Source: Utricularia gibba
Lineage: Eukaryota > Streptophyta > Magnoliopsida > Lamiales > Lentibulariaceae
Direction: 5' to 3'
NCBI GenBank assembly: GCA_002189035.1
Contig: CM007991.1
Span: 3,162,001 to 3,226,000 of the forward strand
DNA length: 64,000 bases
A program made the position numbers and the translations under genes. Each line of letters begins with the position of its first letter. Position 1 is the first letter of the stretch. Under the pieces are notes generated by a model. It was given only the letters and a program-made list of their open reading frames with translations. It was not told where the DNA came from and did not search any database. Shown one piece after another: positions 13,354-26,009 of the stretch.

Positions 13354-16300
13354 TCAGGGTAGAGTTTTCAACTGATTTATTAACCTTTGTGCGGTTTCAA
13401 GTTTCTCACTGAGCTGCTTGATGTTGTCGAGGGATTTAACTGAGGATTCCGTGGAGCTCAGATCAGTGGCAATGGCTGCACACTTCATCTTAGAATCCAA
13501 AAGTGTCTCTTCCAGAGAAACAACAATCGACTCCATGGTTGAACTCCGAGCGTTGGCCGAGGATGAGCCAAGCAATCCTGTGCCCCTGCTCATCTTTTCC
13601 GGGGTAAAAATTCTGTCCAAACTTCCAGTTCCTGGACGAGATCCTTCAAGTTTGATCAGTTGGGATCAGGGTAAAACAGGCAAATGGTTATGTAGCCGAA
13701 CCATGGCTGGAACATACCTAAGTTGCTCAGTTGGCTGATTGCAGCTGGTCCTAGAGATCCTTCGAGTTTGAGAATTCTAAGGAAACCAGCTGCTATTCGA
13801 CCGGCAGATTCCACCTCTGAGTTGAGCAGGCGATAAATATGGTGTAGCTCATCTCTTTTCACCATTGCCTCGATCTACCAAGCATCCATGGAATTTAGAT
13901 CGTTGCTAAGTAAAAAAAGCAATCTGTGAAAGCACAAAGGGCTCGGCCAGTGTTTACCGGTTCATCAACAGAGAATTTCAAGTTCTCGACAACCCAACCA
14001 GTGGCATCAGCAAATCCATCTTCAGAAGTCACAATATCCGCAGCCACATTAACTCCCTGCCTTCGGCCAACCGCTTGTTCCTCTATCTTGTGAACATCCG
14101 CAGACTCCTGACTAGCTACTGGCTTTAGAATCTGCAGATTGTCCATGCCAATCTGCAAGCATTTTGACAACGCAGTGTCTATCAAAATTTGTGTTAAGTG
14201 GTAGATTCCAGTCAAAATTTGGTGAATCATGATGGTAAAGCTGATCACAGAGCAAGCGAATCAGAAACATATGAAACCAAGTTCTCACAGTGATCAATTC
14301 GATGGGATATTTTTCCTTCCCACTTGATCTAGACTTGCCAACTGCTGCATCAGCTGAGCTGCTTTTGGCTTTAACCTGCAAGCATCCAAATGTTGCATGC
14401 CAGCTTCTTTCTTCTCTGTAGGAGCGTCCATAACTATGAGAATTGAAGCCGTTTGACACCTCCCGTGCACCTTCTAATGCAAATAACCAGTCTTTCAGTT
14501 CGACTGATACATCTATGTCATCTGGTGCACTGAGATGCAACGGGTTGCTGTTTCCACCTACACATTGAAGAATAAAAGCCACAACTACGTAAGAAACGAG
14601 TTTGCAGAAACTAAAACAATATTCTCATCAACTTTGTACTTCTGAAAAGAAGCTGAGTCTGGTGTATAATAAGGACATACCCTGTCTAGATTCGTCAATG
14701 GCATGAGGCGATGCTTTGAACAGCTTTGACAAAGGGCCATCAGCTAAATGTTTCAGTCCCCTGGTAAGATTCTCCCCTGGTCCACCACCAGGGCCGAAAA
14801 TGCCGAATCTGTGGAGTAAAGATTCAGCATAGTTCATCCCACCACCGAGGCGTACACCAGAAACACAGGCTGATACGCTTAAGCTATGGCATTCAATATC
14901 CTGTGCACTATATGGAATCACATGGACCACGGATACATTCAGAAAAGGTTCTGTAACCGAACCATTCTTCAGTTGAGATATTGTACTATCTCGAATCCAA
15001 AGAACAGCTCTTAACCCATTGCTCTGTGTTGAATCTAGTTCGTCATATCTATTTTCAACCCTGAAATCATTTAAGGTGTCAGCACAATGCACCTCAATTC
15101 TCTCCCACCGCAAAGTGGATGAAAATACCATTGCACCTCCCAGGGTTCTATGGCCAACTTTGATCGATAAATCATCACCCTTGAAACAAACAAGCGGTAC
15201 ACCTTGATCAGCTGATGAAGATTCCAAGAATCTTAGCTGCAGATCCCCAACAGCTAGAGTTACAGAAGTGTCACCAGGAGCTTTAACCATACTATTTCCA
15301 CTGTCACATTTGTATCCTCCTTCAGGTACATTGCAGTTTTTTCCTAAAAGAGTTATTCTTTCACTAACCTTACCAAAATATGTGTATAGGCTGAGGACGA
15401 AAAAAAGCTGTTCAACAGAAGTATCGGAAATATATTTTTGACACGAAAGCCCTAATCTAACAACCCCTTCTGGAGGTGGAATGGTAGATAATGGTTTTCC
15501 ATCTGCTGTCACCATAGCTAGCTCAAAAGAAATCCCTTCCATTTCAATGCACCTCCACAAACCCTGATCATGATCTCCTCTAGTTAAGGAATCGTTAGTT
15601 TGAAGGAACAAAATAATTGAAGAAGCTCCAACAGTTAATTTCTTCTGGCTGGCATCAATAGGCTGGTTTTTCCAAAGACAGAAGCACACAGGATCCTTCT
15701 CAAGGTTCAACAAATTCATTTTTAAGGAAGGCGATTGGGAGAGAATCAAATCTCTGATGTGAAGCCTTGCTCCACCAAAGGAACATTCAGATGGCATGTC
15801 GAGGCTTCTGGATTGAAACTCCAGTCGCTCTGCTGCTAGTGGAACTGTAACGTCTAAACCATTAAGTTTAAAGACAAGAGAACGTATGGAGAAGTCCGGA
15901 AGCACAGAACCACCATCAACTGTAATTCCATCCGCCAAAAAAGAAGCTATCCTTAGGCATGACTCTTCTTGTAGATGAATCTGTAACCGAAAGGAACCTA
16001 GCTCAGAGTTCATCAGATACATATTTCTATTGAGGAAAATACTGCATGTTTACCATCAATGGCTGACAATCTACAACAGTTTTTGAAGCAAAAAACGGTG
16101 GGTTTGGTGTGGGGAGTAGCTGGAGAAGATGAAGGCTGATCATTGGGGTACCAAAATTTTGTCTCCACTTCTCATCACCTAGAGGATATATAGGAGGGCA
16201 GAAATCCTTACCTATATGAACAGTGGCATATTAGTATAGATCACCATCACGGGTAGATGATTAAAAGATGAACTAAAATTATGCTGACTCGTGATCTATG

Positions 16301-19300
16301 GAGTTACCGAAATCAGGAATATTTGAGGTGTTAGTTGACGCATCCTGCATCGATGGTTGAACCAGTGTGCATGTAGGACGTGAAAATGTATCTCTTCAAT
16401 TTATTCAACATATATGAACACCATAAACAAAGAAAGTCTGAGTCAGAAGTGCAAGAGAAGAAAAATCATAAAAATACTAATTACATAACAGATTCTTGAT
16501 TCATTCCATTCAAACCACATTTTTTGCTAACAGTACACGCACCGGTTGAAGGGATTTATTTATTTTCAAGAACAAGTGCTAAGCATCTGAAATGTGTTAG
16601 AAAGGGAAAAAAGGATGCATGTCATGATCAAGCCCCAGAAAGGTTATGGTTTCAACGGCAATAGTGAAGACCCATTCCCATTAACTGAGCCCATATAAAC
16701 TCAGTGAATTATAGAGAGAGGGTCAATACCCTTTCCTTAAAAACTCCATTTCCTGGGGAGAGCGTGCTAGCACATGTTATTTGTTTACCTTAAAAAAAAT
16801 CCACCGATCATAACACGAGTCAAGCATTGGACTTTCCCTCCATCAGAATTACTTGCCTACATAGAGAATCATTGGGATTCATTATAGCAGAAAACTGCAT
16901 TTGAAGCTTGAATAGATGAACACTAGTATGCATCCTGAAATATATTTTGTGTTCTTAAAATTAATTACATATGTACCCGTGAGAAGAATAGCGATTGCAT
17001 CAGAAGCTCGAGCTGGAATTCTGGAATAGGAAAAACAAAATAAAATCACTCGCAATGAATGGGTGCAAAGGCATTGAATCAAGCGACAAAACAATCTATG
17101 TTCCTATATTTCTCTGGCACAAAGTGGTATCCAACAAGTCAAATGAGGAAAGAAATAGATGATTGAAGTTTTATTGTTAGAGTGATCACAAAAATATGTG
17201 GAGTTCAAAATGCACACCAGTATCCTTTATGCACACGAATACATGATCCACCATTACTGAGACTAAAGAACGGCCAGCTGCTTCTGCAAGCTTTTGAAAG
17301 GAACAAAAACATGCTCTCAGTACAATATTTCAGTCACAAATAGCATCAACTTATGCAATTGTAGAGAAATGTTCATATATATTACAAAAATCAAAGCAGC
17401 CATACCTGCTGAGTGTTTGGATTCACATCTCCCCTATTTATGCAGATGTTAAATCCGGTAAAGAAACGTAGAAGAGCTCGTAAACCTGAAAATTTTCAAT
17501 ATTTCTGTAAAACAGATATGATCCAAGAAGGGCACACTTAATGAAAAAATAAAAACCAGATAGCATTGCCTGGTTCACTTAAGGCGGGGCAAACAGCTTC
17601 TGTGATATGCAACTGAACTTCAAGCCCTACTGGACTATTTTGAGTGGTTCTTTGAATGGTAATCTGACAATTACACACTTGTTAATATCGTAGACCCTAT
17701 ATATGTCTCTCTATGATCCACAGGATAGTTGTCAATAAGCGGGAAAATAAGGGAATTAGAGCATGCATAGAAAGTGAAACATACGAAGGCCTCTCCAGTG
17801 ATCCCATCAACAAATCGCTCCCCACCAAAAAACACTCGCTTGGCACCATGCTTGTCTTTCAGATTATGTCCTTTCGTGTTTGCAAAGTTCGCATCAGTAA
17901 ACATATCTGGGTGAGGTAGGAGGTCAATTGACAAATTTTCCCATTCAAGTTTCTGTAAATCACAAGAGGAGGAATTATCTAATATCAGAGAAACAACATG
18001 TTACAGACTAACTGAGCTCTGTTTCATCATGCGGGATATGATTTCTGATTACATGCTAATCTTGGATAGGGCTACATAGGAGTTCTTACCTTAAATACAT
18101 AAATGAACTTCTTGTCATTTGAAAAGTCTCTCGCTTCCTTGAGATTCACAACCTGCCAGAGATTGAATTGATGAACAAAAAATAACCTGCACATGGATTT
18201 CATGCAATAAACTGTAGGTAAAGGCTAAATCGGTTGAACCTGCCAATACTCGTTTGTTGTATAGAGAAGAAGGTTACGCATAGTGATGGAGGCCATTGGA
18301 GATGCCCTGTTAAAGAGCAATCATGAGTATAGATATCAATCTTGGAATCAGGATGCATCAATCAAAGTTAAAGAAGGTTGAGCAACTATTAGAAAGCTTC
18401 ATATGTGCAGGAACAGCAACCGGATGCTGTTCAAAGTCATGCATAGCAGAGCACGTAGTTGTAGTTTTTCAGAACTAAAACGTGGAAACACTTACCACGC
18501 TGCACCCCCCTAGATTGTATTCCCCCATGAGTTTCAAGTAACAGATTCACAGTACCAACGTGTATGGTCATTCCATCTGCAATCTAGAAATAAAAATCTC
18601 TGCTTTGACGCCGTAGAAATGGTAGCTCGTGTGCACAAACAAATGCAAGGAACGTAATAGGAAAATGATTTGCCAACTAACCTTGTCAGCAAATCCATAA
18701 CCATTGGCTTTAGCAGAGCTAGTTGACGATGCAACACTGCTGTAAGAATTCATAAAGTGAGCTGTGTAACAATGGAGAACTGCATTCTGAAGCAGGGTAT
18801 TTTTACCCCTTGATGTTTTACCTGTTTGGGACGCTAGCCGCATCAGCTTCAGCATTTTCCTCCAAAACTATATCAAGCCTATCAATCTGAACAACTATTG
18901 GTTCTACTTGAACATTGCTCAATGAGGGAAGCTTCAAATACGAAACAGAACAAAGATCAACTCTCAAACAGAAACTGAACACCAGATTAAAACAAAGCTT
19001 CATTCCAAAAACAGTAAAAGTTTGACTTTATTACTAAAAAGTCAGAGAAACTCACGATTATCTCCAATTTGCCTACTCTGGCGGTTGTCACGTTCAGTGC
19101 CGGAGGTAAACCAAGACTCGCATGCAGTGATTCTCCATTTATATCTATCACAAAAGACACAGAGATTAATGCACGCTATTAGCCGATCGATACAATGAAG
19201 AACACAAAGAAACGATGATCAAGGTTCATCTCAATTAAATCTGAAGTAACCTAAATTCGAAAGCTGCGCAGCTCGCCCCTGCAGCTTGAACTGATCTCTG

Positions 19301-19362
19301 TTGAATGATTTCAACCAATACTTGAGTGTGTACTCCAAAGCTCGCGCCAAGATTGACTCCAT
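13354..19362 (-). CDS. Chorein-domain bridge-like lipid-transfer protein (BLTP3/UHRF1BP1-like), frameshifted here
   Basis: Twenty exons on the minus strand: 19362-19251, 19144-19056, 18931-18822, 18739-18682, 18583-18496, 18306-18240, 18152-18090, 17952-17785, 17663-17570, 17485-17406, 17290-17218, 17020-16977, 16856-16789, 16393-16308, 16211-16054, 15980-14681, 14557-14289, 14152-13958, 13874-13718, 13631-13354; about 1185 residues. The N-terminus (MESILARALEYTLKYWLKSF...) is the chorein domain of VPS13/ATG2/BLTP proteins, which form a long hydrophobic groove carrying lipids between membranes; the end is a coiled coil. The whole resembles plant UHRF1BP1-like proteins such as At3g20720. Exon 5 is one base short: a C6 at 18505-18510 where G7 on the coding strand would restore the S-R-G-G-A-A-W junction. 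The intron 17569-17486 uses a GC donor. Divergent from ATG18. Confidence 0.87.
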
Positions 19363-20299
19363 CGCAGCTAGCACTCCCCGCCACCCACTAACACTTCGCC
19401 GGAGACAGATTCAACTGGCGGCTCCGCAAAATTAAAAAAATAAAACATAAAACACCAAACTCGATCCCCAACCCAGTTTTAATCAGCAATGCAGGTAGGC
19501 CGGCGCGCGATTCACTTCAACATAATTGTAGGAGAGTTTTGCATCCAGTTTGAGAAAACCAGGATGAGGTCGCCGTACCACGCTCCATCTACGCGCGTTT
19601 CCCCACTACCCACATGTTTAGGGGAGCCCACTTGCTTGAATCCAACCACGGTGAAAATGGGTTTTGACGGCCAAGAAAGGGACGACACTTTCGGCGGCGC
19701 TGCCCTCTTGAATTTCCGTTAAGTTGGGTAAAAAACCAGGGGACATAAAAAGAAATATTCGTGGGACACATGTAGGCATGATAGTTCGAGGTCGCGCTTG
19801 TTTCTTCTTCTTCCTCTTCTAGATGATGATCATTACAGGTCTTCCTCTTCTAGTGTTTTCTCCCCTTTTCTCTCTCCCTGAAACCTGCATACATGAACAG
19901 TTTATTTGGCTTCCCTGCCACCATTTTCCGAGTCAGGCGCTTGGCTGAAAGACTTTCCCTTTCCAGTAGTTCACAGGGAAATATATACATCAGAAAAGTT
20001 TTTTGAGTTGAATTTGTTGTTGGATTCCTTTACCCTACTTTATCTCTGAATCTCACGGAATTGTATATTAGACGTCCGTTTGGGATTCTTCCGTGAACTT
20101 GCGGGATTCATTACTGGTAGCCATTTTGAAGAAGCAAGCCCATTGAATTAGTAACGTTTTTAAGATGAGTTTGAACTTTGGTTGAAGAAGGAACCAAAGC
20201 AACAATTTTTTCCCGTGACTTCGAAGCAACACGGGTGGCGGCCTCCTCCTTGAAGTATATGCTTTGGGGGGTTTCTGGTTTGGTTTCTATTCTGTTGGA
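19363..20299. promoter_or_regulatory. Divergent promoter region BLTP3-type / ATG18
   Basis: 937 bases between two diverging start codons. The left end is the short leader of the lipid-transfer gene; the right part (about 19800-20299) is T-rich and probably the leader of the ATG18 gene. Many short frames here are not convincing proteins. Confidence 0.5.
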
Positions 20300-23200
20300 A
20301 TGAGGTATGAGGACCAGAAAACCGGTGAGCCATCACCGCCGACTCGGTCCAGCCGAAGTAGTTCCGGGCTCATACCGCAATCTTTCAGAAGTCTTTCGAG
20401 GATTGTTTCCTCAGGAGCATCATCGGTTGCATCCACCGTGAGGACTGCTGCATCTGCAGCTTTGAGGGATGTTGAAACTAATCATGATGAGGTGATTTAT
20501 CTGGATAATTCATTTTTTTGGATTACCAATTGTGCTCAATTGTAACCGGTTTCTGTTTTAAAGGTCTCATGGGCTGGATTTGACAAGCTGCAACTGGAAA
20601 AAGGTGTGGAAAGGCAGGTTCTTTTGCTTGGCTTTCACCATGGGTTTCAGGTTTGGGATGTCCAAGTTGCAAATAATGTTTGCAAACTAGCCTCTCGGCA
20701 TGATACAGCAACTTCGTTTATGCAAATGCAACCGATTCCCTGTACTAGTTCCAAATCCAGAGATATGTTTTCACACAGTCGCCCCTTGTTAATTGTCTGT
20801 GGAACTGTATCTGTGAATGAGGATGAAATTACTCAGGAGAGGGAATGCATGCAAGAGTTGATAAATGGGGGTCATATGCCCACTACAGTTTTGTTCTATT
20901 CATTGAAGTCACGATCCTATGTACATCTTTTGAGGTTTAGATCAGCTGTTCATTTGGTCAGATGCAGCTGCCGCATAGTTGCTGTTTTGCAATCAGCTCA
21001 GGTATGATTAGTGTAATAACTACTGTATGTGTTTCTTTCACTCATTAGGAGCTAGGGCCATGGTTTACATTTTATCCTCCTGGTGGAAATGGCCTCAATA
21101 GAGGGTTCGGTTCTGCAACTTTTTGTACAACCGAGCACTGAATATTTGGCTTCTGATTTTGCCTTACCAATGTATTTGTACAGATACATTGTCTGAATCC
21201 CGCTACATTGGAGACAGAATATACTATCCTTACAAATCCTGTAACACCTGGATGTCATGGATCTGGGAACATAGGATTAGGACCACTTGCCGTGGGGTCT
21301 AGATGGATGGCTTATTCTGGGAGTCCTGTCGTTGCTACAAGTATGAGTCGTGTGAGCCCACAGCACCTCACACCTTCACGTAGTTCCCCAGTTCCCACAT
21401 CAAGTGGAAACACCGTTTCCCAGTATGCAAAAGAGACTAGCAAACAACTAGCAGCTGGAATTGCCACTTTAGGTGACATGGGATACAAGAAGCTCTGGAG
21501 ATACTACGCTGATCTGTTGCCTGATGGCAAGGATGGCCTTTCAGGAACTGCATACAGTGGATTTGCTGGGCGTTCTTCAGATGCTGACAATGTTGGCATG
21601 GTAAAGATATTCCTCACCATCAAATGCCTTTCTTTTTTTTTTGACAAGAACCCACTTCTATAGACTTCCTTAGTGGAAACAAACTGCAACTTGCTTAGTT
21701 TTGATATGAAACCATGTCCTTTCTTGTTGCTGGTGGCCAAACTTCAATCATTTTTTATAGTTCTTAATCCCAATGTTGTCATTTTTTCGCCTGGTGATAT
21801 ATCAATTTTTTTGTTAGGTAATTGTCAGGGACATTGTCCAGAAAACTGTCATTGCACAATTTCAGGCACATAAAAGTCCTATATCTGCATTGTGCTTTGA
21901 TCCAAGTGGCACCCTTTTGGTAACCGCTTCAGTTCACGGTCACAACATAAATGTTTTTCGAATAATGCCAGGACAATCTGGTGACTGCACAGGAGCTTCT
22001 TCTTTACCATCCTGTGCCCATCTTTACCAGCTGCAACGAGGTTTCACGAATGCTGTAAGACTATGTTCTGGCTGATGAGTGCCTTCTGCGTCTTATCAAA
22101 TCTGATGTTTTAAGTTGCTGCATCAGGTGATACACGACATATGTTTCAGTAATGACAGCCAATGGATTTTGATTAGTTCCTCTAGGGGAACCAGCCATCT
22201 TTTTGCTGTTTCTCCATCTGGTGGAATGGGTAGTTTTCAGTCAGCTCATGCTTTTCCCAACCCGACTCCAGGTGGAACTGGCACTGTGGCAAAGCCTGCA
22301 TCTCCAAGGCCATCAAATTCTGGATTGCAGGTGCTGACTCCATGGAGTAGTTGTGTGTGTGATTCACCCATCACCCTGGTTCCTGTCAGCCGAATAAGGA
22401 ATGGAAATAGGGTATGGAGAAATACAGCGAATGCTGCTGCAAATGGGCGGTTGGCTTCTTCTTCAGGTGCTATTGCATCAGCATTTCAAAGTTGGGAAGG
22501 CAATGATCTCCACGGCGACATGAAGAAAAACTATTACCTTCTTGTGTTCTCTCCAACGGGATGTGTGATACAGTATGCATTGCGGTTTTCTTCGGCTGAT
22601 GGTGTTAGAAGTTCCCCTTTAGCGACCTTTGCAAGGGAAACAAGGCCTAACCATGATGGGGTAGTAATAGTTGAAGCAACTCAGAAATGGAATATTTCCC
22701 AAAAGCGAAATCGCAAGGATCAAGAAGATGACACAGACATGTATGGAGAGAATGGAGTTCCCAGCAGCAGCAGTAAAGTACACCCCCATAGCTTGAAATA
22801 TGAAAATAAGTTGTCCTCTGAATCCCTTACTTCAACTACCCAAGAAAAGAGCAATGTGTATATATCCGAAGCTGAGCTTCAAATTCATCAAAGCTCCAAT
22901 CCTCTTTGGTTGCGATTTGAGGTACTTTAACGCTTCCATAATATTATCATGGATGCGGTATGAACAATATCCTCTTTTTCTTACATATGTTTCATCCATC
23001 AGCAGATGTATTTTCAGTTGCTGCTGAGCTGCTACTCTGACGGAGACGAACAAGCTTATTCTTGGGGAGAAATTGAGATCGAAAAGCTCCCTGTTCATAC
23101 ACTGGAACCAAGCTCCAAGGAACTGTTTCCAGTTTACAGTCCTCTGCATGCCCCATCATTTCAACAGGGAAGGTGTGTGTGCTCACGTGATTCTATGGAT

Positions 23201-23440
23201 ATGATCTCTCTCCATACGCTCCCTTCAATGTTTCTGCTCTTTTGCACTTCCTGCCCTAAGCCTTCGCTCTGTTACAGGGTCGCTGTCAGAACACACAACC
23301 ATGGTGGACACTTTCAGCCAAGCGGGCTGGACACTGCTGGATCTACCAAGCTTTCCAGTAGGCATAGATCAGGTTCCATAGACTCCCTGTCCACCGGCAG
23401 TGCAGATAACGCAATGGACAGTGGACAGGAGGAAGACTGA
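20300..23440 (+). CDS. ATG18: Autophagy-related ATG18 (f/g/h type), WD40 PROPPIN with BCAS3 domain
   Basis: Seven exons: 20300-20491, 20564-21001, 21184-21600, 21818-22054, 22127-22921, 23018-23172, 23278-23440; 798 residues. PROPPINs are seven-bladed propellers that bind phosphoinositides on the phagophore and recruit ATG2; the plant f/g/h branch adds a BCAS3 domain. Visible: a Ser-rich head (SSRSSSGLIPQSFRSLSRI), propeller strands (GFHHGFQVWDVQ, QAHKSPISALCFDPSGTLLVTAS, TNAVIHDICFSNDSQWI), and the BCAS3 region (YYLLVFSPTGCVIQYALR). At the phosphoinositide-binding F/L-R-R-G position this protein reads LQRG, usual for the BCAS3 branch. The first ATG (20300) is used; the frame is open further upstream but without ATG. 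The Arabidopsis counterpart by position would be ATG18F (At5g54730). Confidence 0.9.
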
Positions 23441-24215
23441 GCAGTTCCTCTCTGTGAATACTTGTGAAGATGCGAGGCAGCTCAAGAATGTAAATAATAT
23501 TGATAGCCAAAATGGCTCTGTACAAAGTACAGATGGCGCCCTAGAGGCGGGAAACTTGGGGGAACGTTACAGAAACCTCCGATGACAGGCCTGCAACTCC
23601 AACATCACATTCCATAGTCGTCGTGCAGGGAAGATCAAGTCAGTGTGTTGCTTCGATTGTTGTCAAGTGTGCAGTCTTGTAAGTGATTTTTCATTCTGCA
23701 ACTCCGAATGCAGAGTGATGCTGTGTACGTACGCGAGGAGGGTAGGTTCCTCATGCGTGTCCTATAGTAAATGAAACCCACTTCGTGAAACTTAAAGTAG
23801 CTGCGAGCTTCATTCAACTGGCCACATGCCCAAGCGAACGGCCCCAGCCACCAAACCCTGTCTGAGGATCACTTTCATGGGCGCGCAGGCATTCAGAGGT
23901 CTTGGGCTTGAAGATTGCCAGCCAAGACTTGGAACCCCTATTGGGCTTCCCATTTCTTCACACGCAAAAGGTGAGCGAAACAAGCACCAGTTAGAAAAAA
24001 TAGAACAGTAAGCTACTGGAGAGTGGAGATCAGGTGTAATGATAAATATGGATATTCGTGTGATACAACCACTTGTATGAACAAATTCTCCAAACTACTC
24101 AACTTGAAACCGTTTCCAAGAGGCAAAGACAGAGAGAAGCAACGTTGAGTAGCTAAAATCCAGAGGAAACACAGCAGGGGATGTGGAGCGATCAAAAAAT
24201 ACTATTTTGTAAGAC
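23441..24215. other. Convergent 3' region of ATG18 and H2A
   Basis: 775 bases between facing stop codons. It contains the two 3' untranslated regions. Small open frames at 23400-24011 show no recognisable motif. Nothing else seen. Confidence 0.5.
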
Positions 24216-24785
24216 CTAATCTTCATCGCCTGAAGGCTTCGAGGAACCTGTTTTCTTTGGAAGCAAAAGGTTGTGGATGTTGGGCATCACTCCACCATTA
24301 GCAATTGTCACATCACCCAGAAGTTTGCTGAGCTCCTCGTCGTTTCTCACAGCCAATTGTATGTGTCTCGGCACAATTCTCGTCTTCTTGTTGTCCCTCG
24401 CGGCGTTTCCAGCCAATTCAAGAACCTGTTCAGGTAAACGAATTTTTAGCAACGGGAATCGAATGACTTCACAAGGAAACCTAGATTTGAAAATCCAGTT
24501 CAATAAAGAAGGGAAAAGTAACAAACCCTAGATTGATAACGGAATCAAATCGGGGATCAGAATTGCCTAACTTTTCACTGTAAACGGTAAAATTACCTCA
24601 GCGGCAAGGTACTCTAGAACAGCCGCAAGATAAACCGGCGCTCCGGCGCCGACTCGCTCGGCGTACTTCCCGGCCTTGAGGAAACGAGCAATACGACCCA
24701 CCGGAAACTGGAGTCCCGCCTTGGTGCTCCTCGATTGAGCCTTCTTCGCTGCCCCGGAACCGAGAGACTTCCCACGGCCAGCCAT
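24216..24785 (-). CDS. HTA: Histone H2A (canonical, intron-containing)
   Basis: Two exons, 24785-24597 and 24425-24216; 132 residues. Packs DNA with H2B in the nucleosome. The histone fold is complete ([61 protein letters not shown]), as is the acidic patch, and the docking segment is present. The tail ends [13 protein letters not shown]: no SQ-E-F end as in H2A.X, no SPKK as in H2A.W, so canonical replication-type H2A. The intron falls after AAE, the position seen in plant H2A genes. TATA-like sequence at 24893-24901 upstream. By position it matches Arabidopsis At5g54640 (RAT5/HTA1). Confidence 0.95.
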
Positions 24786-25149
24786 TTGCTAAAACCTCAA
24801 GGAACCAAAGAACTGAAGAATTTCTTTCACGCGGGATATAACAACAGCAACGAGAACGAAGCAATGCGTCTACCAAGCATCGGCCACGGGGTGTATATAT
24901 ACAAGAAATTGTCTAACGCATTTACCAATCAAATTGCATCACGCAGATCGTTATCTCCAGCCGTTGATAACAAACACACTGAACGGTGAAAAAACGATCT
25001 CTGGCTGAGCCACGGATTTACCGCCTGGGTACGGAAAATGACATATATACCCCTCCTCCGTCGTCCCCCGAAAAGCCGCCAAAAGAGGCCGTACATAGAT
25101 ATATAGAATTGCGCGAATGCCCCGGTAACCTGGAAGGCACTTGGCAGCC
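24786..25149. promoter_or_regulatory. Divergent promoter H2A / LEA14
   Basis: 364 bases. On the H2A side a TATATATAC run (24893-24901) lies about 110 bases upstream of the ATG, and an ATTGGT (CCAAT-box) sequence lies slightly further upstream. On the LEA14 side there is TATA-like sequence (acatagatatatag, near 25094-25107) about 45 bases before its ATG. Confidence 0.5.
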
Positions 25150-25632
25150 ATGGATCTATTGAACCACGCGAAGAACGTCGTCGCGCGGAAAATCGCCGAT
25201 ATACCGAAGCCAGAGGCGACGATAACCGACGTCGATTTCAAAGGCTTCGGCCTCAGCGGTACAACTCTACTCGCCAAGGTCGCCGTATTGAATCCGTATT
25301 CAGTTGCGATTCCGATCTGCGAGGTCGCGTACTCGGTAAAGAGCGCCGATCGTCGCGTGACGGAGGGATCGATACCCGATCCTGGATCTCTGACGGCGAA
25401 CGATACGACGGTGTTGGATGTGACGGTGAAGGTGCCACACAGCGCGGTGGCGAGCCTCGTGCGCGACATCGGCGCGGATTGGGATGTCGATTATTTGCTT
25501 GAGTTAGGGCTGATCATCGACCTGCCCGTGATCGGAAACTCTACGATTCCGCTCTCGTACGTGGGTGAAATGAAGCTCCCGACGATCTCCGACTTGTTCT
25601 TCGGGGAGTCGCCGGAAGAAGTCAAGAATTAG
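25150..25632 (+). CDS. LEA14: LEA14-type desiccation protectant (WHy domain)
   Basis: Single exon, 160 residues. LEA_2 proteins of this group are folded beta-sandwich proteins, cytosolic, induced by dehydration, salt or light, and thought to protect other proteins or membranes. The start MDLLNHAKNVVARKIADIPKPEATITDVDFKG and the WHy-domain hallmarks (ATITDVDFKGFGLSG, AVLNPYSVAIPICEVAYSVKS, GSIPDPGSLTANDTTVLDV) are typical, as is the KLPTISDLFF close. The ATG at 25150 sits in a strong context (GCCATGG). The gene is richer in G/C and CG pairs than its neighbours, an ordinary feature of intronless stress genes. Confidence 0.93.
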   Translation: MDLLNHAKNVVARKIADIPKPEATITDVDFKGFGLSGTTLLAKVAVLNPYSVAIPICEVAYSVKSADRRVTEGSIPDPGSLTANDTTVLDVTVKVPHSAVASLVRDIGADWDVDYLLELGLIIDLPVIGNSTIPLSYVGEMKLPTISDLFFGESPEEVKN

Positions 25633-26009
25633 GGATCGCAGAAGCATTGAGATCCTTCCCGTCCTTCAGCTTCCCCATGGAACCAGCAGAAATATGTTCA
25701 CAGTTGCAATCATTCTTTTTTGCATGCAATTCTGCTACAGTAGCGATGACGGTACGCGATAGACATTTTGGTGCCAAATAGATTAAATAGAATTGAAATC
25801 ATTATAAATTAATTATTTAAATTTTAAATTCCTATTTTTTTATAAAAATTATTCAATAAAATCCAAAAAATCATAAATTAAGATTGAATCAAATCTAATT
25901 CGACCCCGAGCAATGACTTCAAGTCTCAACAACAAAGTAAAGCGCAAAACCGAATCCAGACAAGGGTGAAGTAAAACCCTAAATTCAGATATATAACAAT
26001 TAAAATATT
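25633..26009. other. Convergent 3' region LEA14 / ORRM2
   Basis: 377 bases between facing stops, AT-rich between 25780 and 25880. It holds the two 3' untranslated regions; nothing else recognised. Confidence 0.5.

Noticed and set aside
22070-22110. TGATGA and CTGA boxes in an ATG18 intron, as for a C/D snoRNA
   Set aside because: The boxes are only about 30 bases apart, too short for a C/D RNA, and no terminal stem is visible.
23400-23585. Extra plus-strand frame at the end of ATG18
   Set aside because: Out of frame with the final exon, which already ends in a proper stop at 23440; no protein motif.
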